From DASWIV01 sp036397475 (lineage in GTDB: Bacteria > JAJVIF01 > JAPKYR01), in NCBI GenBank assembly GCA_036397475.1, contig DASWIV010000293.1, positions 1-7,526 on the forward strand: 7,526 bases of DNA. Reading direction: 5' to 3'. Positions 1 through 7,168 of the stretch are shown one piece after another. Both the position numbers and the translations under genes were made by a program. How positions within the stretch are numbered: the stretch's first letter is position 1; every line of letters begins with the position of its first letter. The notes below the pieces were generated by a model. The model saw only the letters and a list, made by a program, of their open reading frames with translations. It was not told the DNA's origin and did no database searches.

Positions 1-803
1 CACATCTTGGAGCCGTTATGACGGGCTTCAGCCGCGAAATGGCAGTCTGGCGTGCGTGTCATGTTCAGGTTTGATCCCATCACCGCCAGGAGTTTTGCGT
101 TATACCAGTCCGCGGATTCATGTACATCGGTCTGCTCTCCCCAGGTCTCCGGCGAAGCGCAAGGAAGATCGCAATACCAGTCGTAGAATGAAAGTGATAC
201 GCCCCCCATTAGCTGGAGCATTCGTGATCCGCCTGCGTAACTGATCATTGACATCGCGGGTATTGGCGAAAATCCCGCGATCCTGTCAGGACCATGCTCC
301 AGTATCGTGTGGATGTTGGCCGCAGCCATGATTTCCAGGACAGTTTCCCAGTTAGTTCTTCTGAAACCCCCTTTACCTCTTGCTTTCTGCCACCCGGACC
401 TGGATTCCGGGTTTTGAACCATGCTGCGCCATGCGTCGACCGGATCATCATAATTCGTTCTGGCCTGACGCCATTTATCGAGTAAGGTGCCCCGAATATA
501 AGGATATTTAACTCTGAGAGGACTATAGAGGTACCAGGAGTAAGAGATTCCCCTCTGGCATCCGCGTGGCTCATATGGTGGTAGCGATTTTTCCAGTGGC
601 GGGTAATCAAGCCCCTGCATCTCCCACGTGACGATTCCATCTTTCACATGAATCATCCATGTACAGCCTCCGGTACAGTTAACACCATGAGTACTTCTGA
701 CTACTTTGTCATGCTGCCAACGGTTTCGGTAAAACTCTTCCCATGATCTCTTTCCTGGAATTCTTTCGTCCTTGATCCAGTCCAGTGCAGAAGCGTTACT
801 CAT
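1..803 (-). CDS. narG: NarG-type respiratory nitrate reductase alpha subunit, N-terminal part (cut by window start)
   Basis: This is the molybdenum bis-MGD catalytic subunit of a NarGHI-type nitrate reductase; only the first 267 codons are in the window. Visible residues: H39, C43, C47 and C82 match the ligands of the N-terminal 4Fe-4S cluster FS0 (HGVNCTGGCTW, then EPRGCQRG). The run PDRIAGFSPIPAMSM (172-186) and SFYDWYCDLPCASP (205-218) are NarG signatures; D212 corresponds to the Mo-ligand aspartate (D222 of the E. coli enzyme). GEQTD follows at 222-226. The start ATG at 803-801 has a GGAGGT ribosome-binding site 7 nt upstream. The N-terminus is about 11 residues shorter than in E. coli NarG, with no twin-arginine signal, so a cytoplasmic location is expected. 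The gene begins one base after the stop of the diheme cytochrome gene, so the two are almost certainly cotranscribed. A nitrite oxidoreductase alpha subunit of the NarG-like, cytoplasmic-facing type is the main alternative. Family assignment is very secure; reaction direction is not. Confidence 0.95.
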   Translation of the reverse strand, partial: MSNASALDWIKDERIPGKRSWEEFYRNRWQHDKVVRSTHGVNCTGGCTWMIHVKDGIVTWEMQGLDYPPLEKSLPPYEPRGCQRGISYSWYLYSPLRVKYPYIRGTLLDKWRQARTNYDDPVDAWRSMVQNPESRSGWQKARGKGGFRRTNWETVLEIMAAANIHTILEHGPDRIAGFSPIPAMSMISYAGGSRMLQLMGGVSLSFYDWYCDLPCASPETWGEQTDVHESADWYNAKLLAVMGSNLNMTRTPDCHFAAEARHNGSKM

Positions 804-804
804 T

Positions 805-1719
805 TTAATAACCTCCACTTGTTGCGGATTTAACAAGCTCGGATCTGACAGACCTGAACCTGGATCTCCAGATCAATCCGAATATGATGAATATGATTAA
901 AGTACCGGAAATTCCTAATGTGACGAATGGCCTCGTTCCGGGTGTGCCAGTAGATCCTGCGCTTTTAGATGCATCATCAAGATAAGCGACAATCGATCTG
1001 ATCTCTTCATCTGTCAATGGGTGACTCGTAAAGAGTGGCCTCATCGTTGCAGTCGCCGGAGCTGACAGCCAGGCAGATATAGATCTGACTCCGCCTAGTC
1101 TCTCTACAACCATTGTTAAGTCCGGACCAAGTCGACCTCCTCCGAGGCCGGTGATCATACTGGTTGTATGGCAGGAGATGCAGGCAGGTCCATTATTTTT
1201 GAGATGGGATGTGCCTGTGAAGTATTTTTCTCCCGCGGCTATTTCATCATGTGTAAATGCTTCATTCTGCTGTACTTCAACCGGTGCAGGTGAGTCACCA
1301 GGGCTGGTTGATGATCCCGACTTACTCTCAAGAAATACAATCAGCAATTCAGCCATTTCGCGATCGATGTCCGGAAAGGTCGGCATTACGATCCCATTGG
1401 CGGCATCTTTCAACTGAACCGCAACAGGATCCCCTCTGTCAATCATCGCACCAGGATTCTGCATGAATGCTATCAGCCAGTCCCTGTCTCGCCTTTCGGT
1501 CACTCCACTCAGGTCTGGACCAACCAGGGCTCCCTGCCCAATCGTATGGCAGGAAATGCAATTAGCATTGAAATAGTCTTCGGCCAGTCCTGAAGCCAGA
1601 GATTTAAACGGTGCCAGAAATGAAAAAATGAATATCAAAGCAGCCAGGAAAAAATATGAATATCTGGCAGTTTTAGGATTATTGACCGGGTTATGCTCGG
1701 TATCTGGATGTCCCCTCAT
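805..1719 (-). CDS. Membrane-anchored periplasmic diheme cytochrome c of the nar operon (NarC-like role)
   Basis: Predicted electron carrier working with the adjacent NarG-type enzyme. The 304-residue protein has, in order: a 20-residue polar N-terminus; a hydrophobic signal/anchor at about 21-42 with a possible cleavage site after the LAS/LASG region; a first class-I-like cytochrome c domain with heme motif CISCH at 54-58 and likely axial Met112 (VMPTF); a Ser/Pro/Gly-rich linker at about 133-150; a second domain with CISCH at 180-184 and likely axial Met226 (TMRPLF); a second linker (SAGSTGTPGTRP); and a C-terminal membrane helix at about 265-284 followed by a basic tail (RSRFRSVRSE). This places both hemes in the periplasm, tethered at the C-terminus. 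The start ATG has AAGGGG 6 nt upstream and is the only Met before residue 86. A cytochrome c gene cotranscribed ahead of narG is known from Thermus (narC); Nitrobacter nxr clusters also place a cytochrome c gene before nxrA. I recognise the type and the context but cannot prove orthology to either. Confidence 0.9.
   Translation of the reverse strand: MRGHPDTEHNPVNNPKTARYSYFFLAALIFIFSFLAPFKSLASGLAEDYFNANCISCHTIGQGALVGPDLSGVTERRDRDWLIAFMQNPGAMIDRGDPVAVQLKDAANGIVMPTFPDIDREMAELLIVFLESKSGSSTSPGDSPAPVEVQQNEAFTHDEIAAGEKYFTGTSHLKNNGPACISCHTTSMITGLGGGRLGPDLTMVVERLGGVRSISAWLSAPATATMRPLFTSHPLTDEEIRSIVAYLDDASKSAGSTGTPGTRPFVTLGISGTLIIFIIFGLIWRSRFRSVRSELVKSATSGGY
811..816 (-). promoter_or_regulatory. Shine-Dalgarno of narG
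   Basis: GGAGGT on the minus strand, 7 nt before the narG ATG. It lies inside the last codons (Gly-Gly-Tyr-stop) of the upstream cytochrome gene, so narG translation is probably coupled to it. It supports the ATG at 803-801 as the start. Confidence 0.85.
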
Positions 1720-1725
1720 AGTCTG

Positions 1726-1731
1726 CCCCTT
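1726..1731 (-). promoter_or_regulatory. Shine-Dalgarno of the diheme cytochrome gene
   Basis: AAGGGG on the minus strand, 6 nt before the ATG at 1719-1717. It supports the long, polar N-terminus ahead of the signal segment as the true start. Confidence 0.7.
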
Positions 1732-1783
1732 TATAAACCTGTAAGGAATTGAATGTTAAGCTATAACCGCATGTTGTTATCCG

Positions 1784-1812
1784 ATTTTAGCCCCCGACAT
1801 GCTTAAAGTCAA
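1784..1812 (-). promoter_or_regulatory. Candidate sigma70-type promoter of the cytochrome-narG operon
   Basis: On the minus strand TTGACT (1812-1807) and TAAAAT (1789-1784) are separated by exactly 17 bp. Each hexamer matches 5 of 6 consensus positions. The expected transcription start is near 1777, giving a leader of about 58 nt before the cytochrome ATG. The leader begins with a weak inverted repeat, ATAAC (1780-1776) and GTTAT (1767-1763), 8 bp apart. I see no clear FNR/DNR box (TTGAT-N4-ATCAA) near -41, so any oxygen or nitrate control is not evident. Confidence 0.6.
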
Positions 1813-2018
1813 GCGATTAAAATACATTTACGAAATTATCTGCTTAAGAATTACAGCTAAGGTGAGACTTACAATTGAATTATCCTTAATTTGATATTAC
1901 CTGTCTGATCCCGGGCTGTCCACAAGAAAGAGAAAATTTTGAAGAATCAATCATACCTGCGCACTCATAAATCTCTTATGGATGCGCTGATTCCCAATCT
2001 GCGGTAAAATCCTGATAA

Positions 2019-3842
2019 TTGACTCTAACCGTACCCAACATACGCACGCTTCCACCCGAAATCGTCAAGCTGATTGCTGCCGGCGAGGTCATCGAGCGTC
2101 CCGCGAGTGTCGTAAAAGAACTCATCGAAAATTCGCTCGACTCCGGCGCGCGGAATATTGAAGTAAAGCTCATTAGCGGCGGGATTGGCGCTATCACGGT
2201 CAGGGACGATGGCCACGGTATACCGTCCGAGCATGTTCCGAACCTGATCAGGAGGCACACCACCAGTAAAATTTCGACTGAAGAAGACCTTGGCAAGATA
2301 TTGTCCCTAGGATTCCGTGGAGAAGCCCTTTATTCGATTGCCGCGGTCAGCGACCTCATCATTTCGACAAGATTTGAAAATGAAGAGTCCGGGACAAAAT
2401 TATCGGTCGAAAATGGCGAGAAAAAAATCCAGACAATTCCATGGCATAAGGGAACGCAAGTCGAGTCTGTTGAATTATTCCACGCTACCCCGGCGAGGCG
2501 AAAATTTTTAAGGTCCCCATCGGCGGAATATTCGCGGGTTGCGGCGCTGATGTCGGCGTACGCGCTCGCGTACACACATGTCGCGTGGAAACTTTCCCAT
2601 AACGGGAAAGATACTTTAAAAACTCCGGGAACCGGAAATATCGAGGATGCGCTGATCGCTATCTATGGCACCGATGTTGCGAGGAATATGATCGAGCTGA
2701 CGCCTTTGATCGGATCGGTAACAGTGCGAGGAGCAGTAAGCAAACTCGATACCACACGGTCCCGGCGTACGGACCAGGTATTTTTTCTCAACGGACGCCT
2801 CATCAAAGATCTGTCGGTGGCGTCATCGATGGAACGCGCGTATTACCCTTTCCTGCAGGAAGGACGCCATCCTGTCTCGGTTCTGTATATCGAATGCGAC
2901 CCAGCCGAAGTCGACGTCAACGTGCATCCACATAAGCGCGAGGTAAGATTTTCGCAGCCGAGAATGATAACCGAGGCTGTTTACCGCACAGTCAAAACGA
3001 ATCTCCAGGCTCACAACCCCATTGTTGAAAGATCTGAAAATATCGAGATCGATCCATCGACCGGTGAGGTTATGCCCGGACGCCATACAGCCCCCATGGA
3101 TTACGGAGGGGCTTCATCTCAACCATACCCTCCCACTGATGGACAATTTTTCTCAGGACCGATGTCACAGCCAATTTCAGGCGGGGCGAGATCGGAGCAT
3201 AAAAATCTGCAGCATATTTATAGATCGTTTGATGAGATCGGAGTCGAGGACGGGCTGAAACCGTCCGAGGCCACTCTCCAATTTGCCAGTACTTACCTGA
3301 TATACAACAGCGGAAAGAAAATATTTTTAATCGACCAGCATAACCTGCACGAGAGGATCCTCTACGAGGGATTTATAAAAAGGGAGATAGAGGCGGCGGG
3401 ATCGAGCCAGGCATTGTTATTTCCCATGCAGGTTACGCTCCCCCCTACCCTTGCGGGACTTATCGATGACAACCTTGAAGATCTTAATAAAATGGGATTT
3501 GAAATTGAGGAATTTTCTGAAGGCAAGGGTCCTCGTTCTTATGTGTTGAGATCAGTCCCGCAGGCATTGAAATCATCCGATCCGGTGAAAGCGCTCACCG
3601 ACTGCCTTGAACGAGTAAGCGAAGATGAAAAGATAGAGGAGCCCGGCGGATTCAGGAAGGCGTTCGCGGTAAATCTCGCCTGTAAAACCGCTATTAAAGC
3701 GGGACGCAAGCTCACGGTGGACGAGATCGAGTTTCTGATCAAACACATTGAGGATGGGACGTACTACACATGTCCGCACGGACGTCCTACAATAATCGAA
3801 CTGGATGAAGACTGGTTCAGAAAAGCGTTCAAGAGAAGCTGA
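2019..3842 (+). CDS. mutL: DNA mismatch repair protein MutL with endonuclease motifs
   Basis: MutL couples mismatch recognition by MutS to strand incision. The 607-residue length is normal. The N-terminal GHKL ATPase shows E34 and N38 (KELIENSLDSGA), DDGHGI (63-68), TSKI (82-85), GFRGEAL (98-104), GT at 145-146, TPARRKFL (157-164), NGR (258-260) and VDVNVHPHKREVRF (298-311). A Pro/Ser/Gly-rich linker at about 345-395 leads to the C-terminal dimerisation/endonuclease domain. There DQHNLHERILYE (439-450), ACK (554-556) and CPHGRP (585-590) supply the expected metal ligands D439, H441, E445, C585 and H587. QALLFP (464-469) resembles the beta-clamp-binding motif. This is the nicking type of MutL used where MutH is absent. 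The start is TTG, directly after an in-frame TAA (2016-2018); no ATG or GTG lies between that stop and the conserved IRTLPPEIV segment, and no Shine-Dalgarno is visible. The 3' end overlaps the next annotated frame by 38 bp. Confidence 0.97.
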   Translation: MTLTVPNIRTLPPEIVKLIAAGEVIERPASVVKELIENSLDSGARNIEVKLISGGIGAITVRDDGHGIPSEHVPNLIRRHTTSKISTEEDLGKILSLGFRGEALYSIAAVSDLIISTRFENEESGTKLSVENGEKKIQTIPWHKGTQVESVELFHATPARRKFLRSPSAEYSRVAALMSAYALAYTHVAWKLSHNGKDTLKTPGTGNIEDALIAIYGTDVARNMIELTPLIGSVTVRGAVSKLDTTRSRRTDQVFFLNGRLIKDLSVASSMERAYYPFLQEGRHPVSVLYIECDPAEVDVNVHPHKREVRFSQPRMITEAVYRTVKTNLQAHNPIVERSENIEIDPSTGEVMPGRHTAPMDYGGASSQPYPPTDGQFFSGPMSQPISGGARSEHKNLQHIYRSFDEIGVEDGLKPSEATLQFASTYLIYNSGKKIFLIDQHNLHERILYEGFIKREIEAAGSSQALLFPMQVTLPPTLAGLIDDNLEDLNKMGFEIEEFSEGKGPRSYVLRSVPQALKSSDPVKALTDCLERVSEDEKIEEPGGFRKAFAVNLACKTAIKAGRKLTVDEIEFLIKHIEDGTYYTCPHGRPTIIELDEDWFRKAFKRS

Positions 3843-5610
3843 TGGCACAAGATCAGTGAGTATTTCCGGTGACAGAATTATCGATGAGATCCGGTCGCGG
3901 ATGAAATTTTCAGCCGGAGGATTCACCCTCGGTGCCGACCGGAACCCAACCGGGAACGGGAGTGTGGAAATCGATCTCGAGCAATTTCTCCTACCGATAC
4001 TGGAAAATGGAAACCTTGGAGACAGTTATGAAGCCGGGAGATTTGTCGAAACTCTCAGGGAATACCGGTATTTCGAATATAAAAATCACATCAGGATCGT
4101 AAACGATAAAGCCGGATCGAGGCGTCTTGGCTCTTACTTCACTCACCCGGTCATTGTCAAACACCTGGCTTCATCGGTTATTTCCGAAAGCCTGAGAAAG
4201 TCCACGAAACCTTTGATTCTGGATCCATCGTGCGGAGCAGGATATTTTTTAATTGAATCAATTACCATCCTGAAGGAGAAATTTAAAGGACGGGATTTTA
4301 ACCGGATCGCTGAAAATTGCATCAGGGGAATAGATATCGATCCGATCGCGGTTGAGCTGACTAGGAGAAACCTGAAACGCGAATTCGGCATCAAAAAATC
4401 CATTCTTGACGAAATTATCAAATGCGCTGACGCGCTGTCCGCACCTTCAAATCTGCCTTTCAGCCTGAACTCATTCGATTGCGTAACGGGGAATCCCCCG
4501 TACCAGAATTTCTCATCACGGGGAAGTCCGGTCGCCAGACTGGTGTCTGAAGGGAAAATCAGAGAAGCTGAAGAGCTTAAATCTGAGATAAATTTTTACA
4601 GGGCACGATTTCCCGAAAGTTCACACGGATGCCTCGACAGGTACAAGTGGTTCATAGACAGGGGAATTCAATTTTTAAAGGCCGGAGGGGTGCTTGGATA
4701 CATAACCCCGTCCACATGGCTAGTCCTTCCCCGCTATTCCGACATCAGGAAAGTCTGCGAAGAAAATGGAAAAATTATCGAACTAATTGACTTCGGGTCT
4801 CACGCGTTCGACCGGGCTCACGTACCCGCGTCGACTTTTGTAATTATTAAAGACAGGCGTGTACAAAAAGGCATCAGAAAACTCAAGGTTGCTTCCAAAA
4901 CCTGGAAACAGGCTTTAAAAGAGGGTTATTCTGTATTCCATAATTTACTCAGAGCACATAATGAAAGGATTCCTGCGACACTGGCGTCTGATGTCCTGGA
5001 TTCCTTTAAAGCCGGCAATTCAAATCTCGTGCGGCTTGGCGACATTGCGACCTTGAGAGAAGGCTCGCACGGGATCAAGGCAGTCGATAAAAATGTCCCC
5101 CAAAGAAAATCTCGCAGTGATAATTTCCCGGTGATAATCGACAAAACTATGTCCGTTTTTAAGTCACCTGAAATTGGCTACATCCCCGATCCTGGAATAA
5201 TTGTATCTTCTCTTCAATTTCATGAAGGCAGCAGATTTCTTATGAGGAAAACCGGAGACAGAATAGTGATCGCGATTTCTCATGTAGAAACTTTCGCTCT
5301 CGCCCATCAGAATGTGTACGTCGGAAAAATAAATGACAACCGGGTTGATTTCTTTGCGCTGGTTGGGATCCTCGGATCGGAACTCCTGACTGAGATTTAC
5401 AGGCTATCCCCCGGAGGGCAGGACGGAAGGATTCATGCGCAATTCAGGATACAATTCCTGAATGATCTCCCTGTAGCCATCAATACCGCTGGAATATTGC
5501 ACCGAAAGATCTCTGAAATTGTTAAAATACTCCACGGGTCGAGGACTGACTCCAATATCGCTCGACTCAATGGCTATGTCAGGGAACTTTATCGTCAGGC
5601 TATCGGATGA
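3805..5610 (+). CDS. Orphan N6-adenine-type DNA methyltransferase (Eco57I/TaqI-like)
   Basis: Predicted to transfer a methyl group from S-adenosylmethionine to adenine N6 in a specific DNA site. Motif order is that of the gamma class: motif X GSYFTHPVIVKHLA (109-122), motif I ILDPSCGAGYFLI (138-150), the acidic ribose-binding segment GIDIDP (175-180), catalytic motif IV NPPY (230-233), then FIDRGIQFLKAGGVLGYITPSTWL (283-306), seen in Eco57I/TaqI-type enzymes, and IDFGSHAFDRAHVPAS (328-343). Residues about 400-560 resemble a TaqI-like target-recognition domain. I see no PD-(D/E)XK nuclease motif and no restriction gene beside it, so it looks like a solitary methylase. The start is uncertain. 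ATG at 3805 overlaps mutL by 38 bp and adds a very polar, basic stretch; GTG at 3856, 13 nt after the mutL stop, or ATG at 3901 are possible; none has a good Shine-Dalgarno. Its stop overlaps the next gene by ATGA, so translational coupling is likely. The recognition site cannot be read from the sequence. Confidence 0.9.
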   Translation: MKTGSEKRSREADGTRSVSISGDRIIDEIRSRMKFSAGGFTLGADRNPTGNGSVEIDLEQFLLPILENGNLGDSYEAGRFVETLREYRYFEYKNHIRIVNDKAGSRRLGSYFTHPVIVKHLASSVISESLRKSTKPLILDPSCGAGYFLIESITILKEKFKGRDFNRIAENCIRGIDIDPIAVELTRRNLKREFGIKKSILDEIIKCADALSAPSNLPFSLNSFDCVTGNPPYQNFSSRGSPVARLVSEGKIREAEELKSEINFYRARFPESSHGCLDRYKWFIDRGIQFLKAGGVLGYITPSTWLVLPRYSDIRKVCEENGKIIELIDFGSHAFDRAHVPASTFVIIKDRRVQKGIRKLKVASKTWKQALKEGYSVFHNLLRAHNERIPATLASDVLDSFKAGNSNLVRLGDIATLREGSHGIKAVDKNVPQRKSRSDNFPVIIDKTMSVFKSPEIGYIPDPGIIVSSLQFHEGSRFLMRKTGDRIVIAISHVETFALAHQNVYVGKINDNRVDFFALVGILGSELLTEIYRLSPGGQDGRIHAQFRIQFLNDLPVAINTAGILHRKISEIVKILHGSRTDSNIARLNGYVRELYRQAIG

Positions 5611-7010
5611 TTTCAAAACTGCATAAATATATCGACATGTACGTGGTTGCCGTCGTCGGAATCCTGATCGTCTGTGCGATCTATGCAGGCAGAACTGTAA
5701 CTCCGGGATCGATGATCGAATGGCTGGATAAATCGCAGGATCTCGAATTCTGGGTATCCTCCATGACCTATCCCGACCGTTCGGTTCGTAATTACGCGTC
5801 CGACAACATCGTCGATAAATTTCCCGGCGATGAACTTGGCGGGATAGCAATCCAAATGACCTCATCCGATGATCCCCGGGAGCGATTGATCGGACTTGGG
5901 CTACTCGGGAAAACGAATCTTGATAACGCCGGTGACTACGCAATAAATTTCCTCGACAGCAGCGATGTCAAGGAGATCAACCTGGCGCTTGCAATACTTG
6001 TGAACGACCCGCATCCACAGGTGCGGGAACGCCTTCTTGAAATTCTCCAGGGCGGAGAATCGTCTCTCGAACTCAACGCCCTGAAAGCACTGGGAAAACT
6101 AGCCAATCCCCAGGATCTTTCCCTTTACATCAATTACCTGCCTACACCAAACGTGAATCTCAGGGACGCTGCATCGGAAGCGCTTATCCGGATGGCTCCT
6201 TTTTCGGATCAGGTGGTGCCGTCGCTTCTCGGATCGGCATTCGGATCGAACCTCACATCGAAACGTGCAGCTATCCATGTACTTGGAGAGATAGGCGACG
6301 AAAGCTCCCTGGACAGCCTGTTTTCACTACTGATAACTGGCGATCCAGCGCTTGCTACCGATGTTGTAAAAGCGCTGGGTGCTATCGGTGGCGAAGAAAC
6401 GTCCCGAAAAGCATACGACCTGTTTATGTCGGGTGATACAAGGGCAAGGCGTGGAGCCGCACGCGTGCTCGGTGAAATTGGAGTCCCCGAAGCTGCTGGC
6501 GACCTCTGGGCAGCGGTTGAAGACAGGACCAATGAAATTTTCCTTCGACTGAATTCAATGGTGGCGCTGGCAAGATGCGGTAATCAGGACATCGCCGTAA
6601 AAATTCTCGAACTTCTCCACGACAGGAGCGAGGACCCGCGCATCGTCAGGTCCGGCATTGAATCGCTTGGAGGAATTCAGCCAGATTTCCTGTTCGACGT
6701 TTACGACTCGATTATCCGTGGCGATGAAGATTTCGGATTGAACCAGCGCGGTGGAAACACGGCTTTGCTCTCGGTCGCGGTTGGATTGGGGTATGTCGAT
6801 TCTGACGAATCCAGGTCCAGGCTGAGGAGTTTTCTTGACGATAATTCTGTCGACAGGCTCGAATTGTTGATGGGCACTGTCAGGTCACTTGGAAAAGTGG
6901 GAACCGCCGACGATATCGCGGTTTTGTCCGCCGCAAAGGATGAGCTACCCCTGCTTACAAATGTCGTTGACAGTGCAATCAGGGAAATTGAAAGCCGATA
7001 TTCCACCTAA
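5607..7010 (+). CDS. HEAT-repeat protein with one N-terminal membrane segment
   Basis: Function unknown. The 467-residue protein starts with a short basic stretch (K4, K7), then one hydrophobic helix at about 11-27 (MYVVAVVGILIVCAIYA). The rest is alpha-helical HEAT/PBS-lyase-type repeats of about 31-33 residues. The repeat core recurs as LGLLGK (97), ALGKLA (161), ALIRMA (192), VLGEIG (225), ALGAIG (256), VLGEIG (287), ALARCG (320), SLGGIQ (353) and SLGKVG (427). Such solenoids normally bind proteins. No catalytic residues are evident, and the lyase-like repeats do not by themselves imply phycobilin chemistry. By the positive-inside rule the repeats would face the periplasm, which is unexpected for a gene coupled to DNA repair and methylation genes. 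The ATG overlaps the methyltransferase TGA (ATGA), with AGG 7 nt upstream, so the start is well supported. Transcription probably comes from upstream of mutL. Confidence 0.85.
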   Translation: MISKLHKYIDMYVVAVVGILIVCAIYAGRTVTPGSMIEWLDKSQDLEFWVSSMTYPDRSVRNYASDNIVDKFPGDELGGIAIQMTSSDDPRERLIGLGLLGKTNLDNAGDYAINFLDSSDVKEINLALAILVNDPHPQVRERLLEILQGGESSLELNALKALGKLANPQDLSLYINYLPTPNVNLRDAASEALIRMAPFSDQVVPSLLGSAFGSNLTSKRAAIHVLGEIGDESSLDSLFSLLITGDPALATDVVKALGAIGGEETSRKAYDLFMSGDTRARRGAARVLGEIGVPEAAGDLWAAVEDRTNEIFLRLNSMVALARCGNQDIAVKILELLHDRSEDPRIVRSGIESLGGIQPDFLFDVYDSIIRGDEDFGLNQRGGNTALLSVAVGLGYVDSDESRSRLRSFLDDNSVDRLELLMGTVRSLGKVGTADDIAVLSAAKDELPLLTNVVDSAIREIESRYST

Positions 7011-7046
7011 AATATATATAGTTTACTGAAATACGCCGGTTTTGCG

Positions 7047-7076
7047 TTGAATGTTGATTAATTACGGCTGTATACT
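7047..7076 (+). promoter_or_regulatory. Candidate promoter of dnaE
   Basis: TTGAAT (7047-7052) and TATACT (7071-7076) are 18 bp apart, matching consensus at 4 and 5 of 6 positions. The predicted start near 7083 gives an 86-nt leader. A perfect 10-bp palindrome, ACTGATCAGT (7074-7083), overlaps the end of the -10 element and the predicted start; it could be an operator, or chance. Confidence 0.45.
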
Positions 7077-7094
7077 GATCAGTTCATGCCGATG

Positions 7095-7120
7095 AACCGT
7101 GCGAAATATTAAGCACGGTT
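7095..7120 (+). repeat. Hairpin in the gap before dnaE
   Basis: Perfect inverted repeat AACCGTGC (7095-7102) and GCACGGTT (7113-7120) around a 10-nt loop, followed by AATTTTAAAT. The weakly T-rich tail allows a rho-independent terminator for the upstream operon. If the promoter at 7047-7076 is real, the hairpin instead sits in the dnaE leader. A protein-binding site is also possible. GGTTAA at its right end (7118) recurs at 7132. Confidence 0.5.
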
Positions 7121-7168
7121 AATTTTAAATGGTTAACTGAATCGTAGTGTTAAACTTTTACCGTAGTA

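Larger units (their letters stand above)
1720..2018. other. Divergent intergenic region between the nar unit and mutL
   Basis: About 300 bp of AT-rich sequence separating genes read in opposite directions. It contains the leftward promoter and ribosome-binding site annotated separately. I could not find a convincing rightward promoter for mutL: TTGAAT (1875-1880) is only 14 bp from TATTAC (1895-1900). No tRNA, terminator, long repeat or convincing coding sequence is visible. A nine-codon reading frame (ATG at 1978, stop ending at 2007) lies just before mutL and is probably chance. Confidence 0.7.

Noticed and set aside
245..640. 131-codon open frame on the minus strand inside narG
   Set aside because: It is a different frame of the same strand. 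The narG frame through this stretch matches the family continuously, with iron-sulfur and Mo-ligand motifs.
1939..1950. TTGAAGAATCAA, resembling an FNR/CRP-type box
   Set aside because: The half-sites TTGA and TCAA are only 4 bp apart; FNR-type boxes need 6 bp between them (TTGAT-N4-ATCAA).
5664..5678. Possible lipobox at the end of the HEAT protein's hydrophobic segment (Ile-Leu-Ile-Val-Cys at residues 19-23)
   Set aside because: Val at the position before Cys does not fit the usual Gly/Ala/Ser, and the hydrophobic stretch continues past the Cys, as in a membrane helix.
5404..5943. 179-codon minus-strand open frame across the methyltransferase/HEAT junction
   Set aside because: It is arginine-rich with no recognisable domain and lies antisense to two well supported genes joined by an ATGA overlap.
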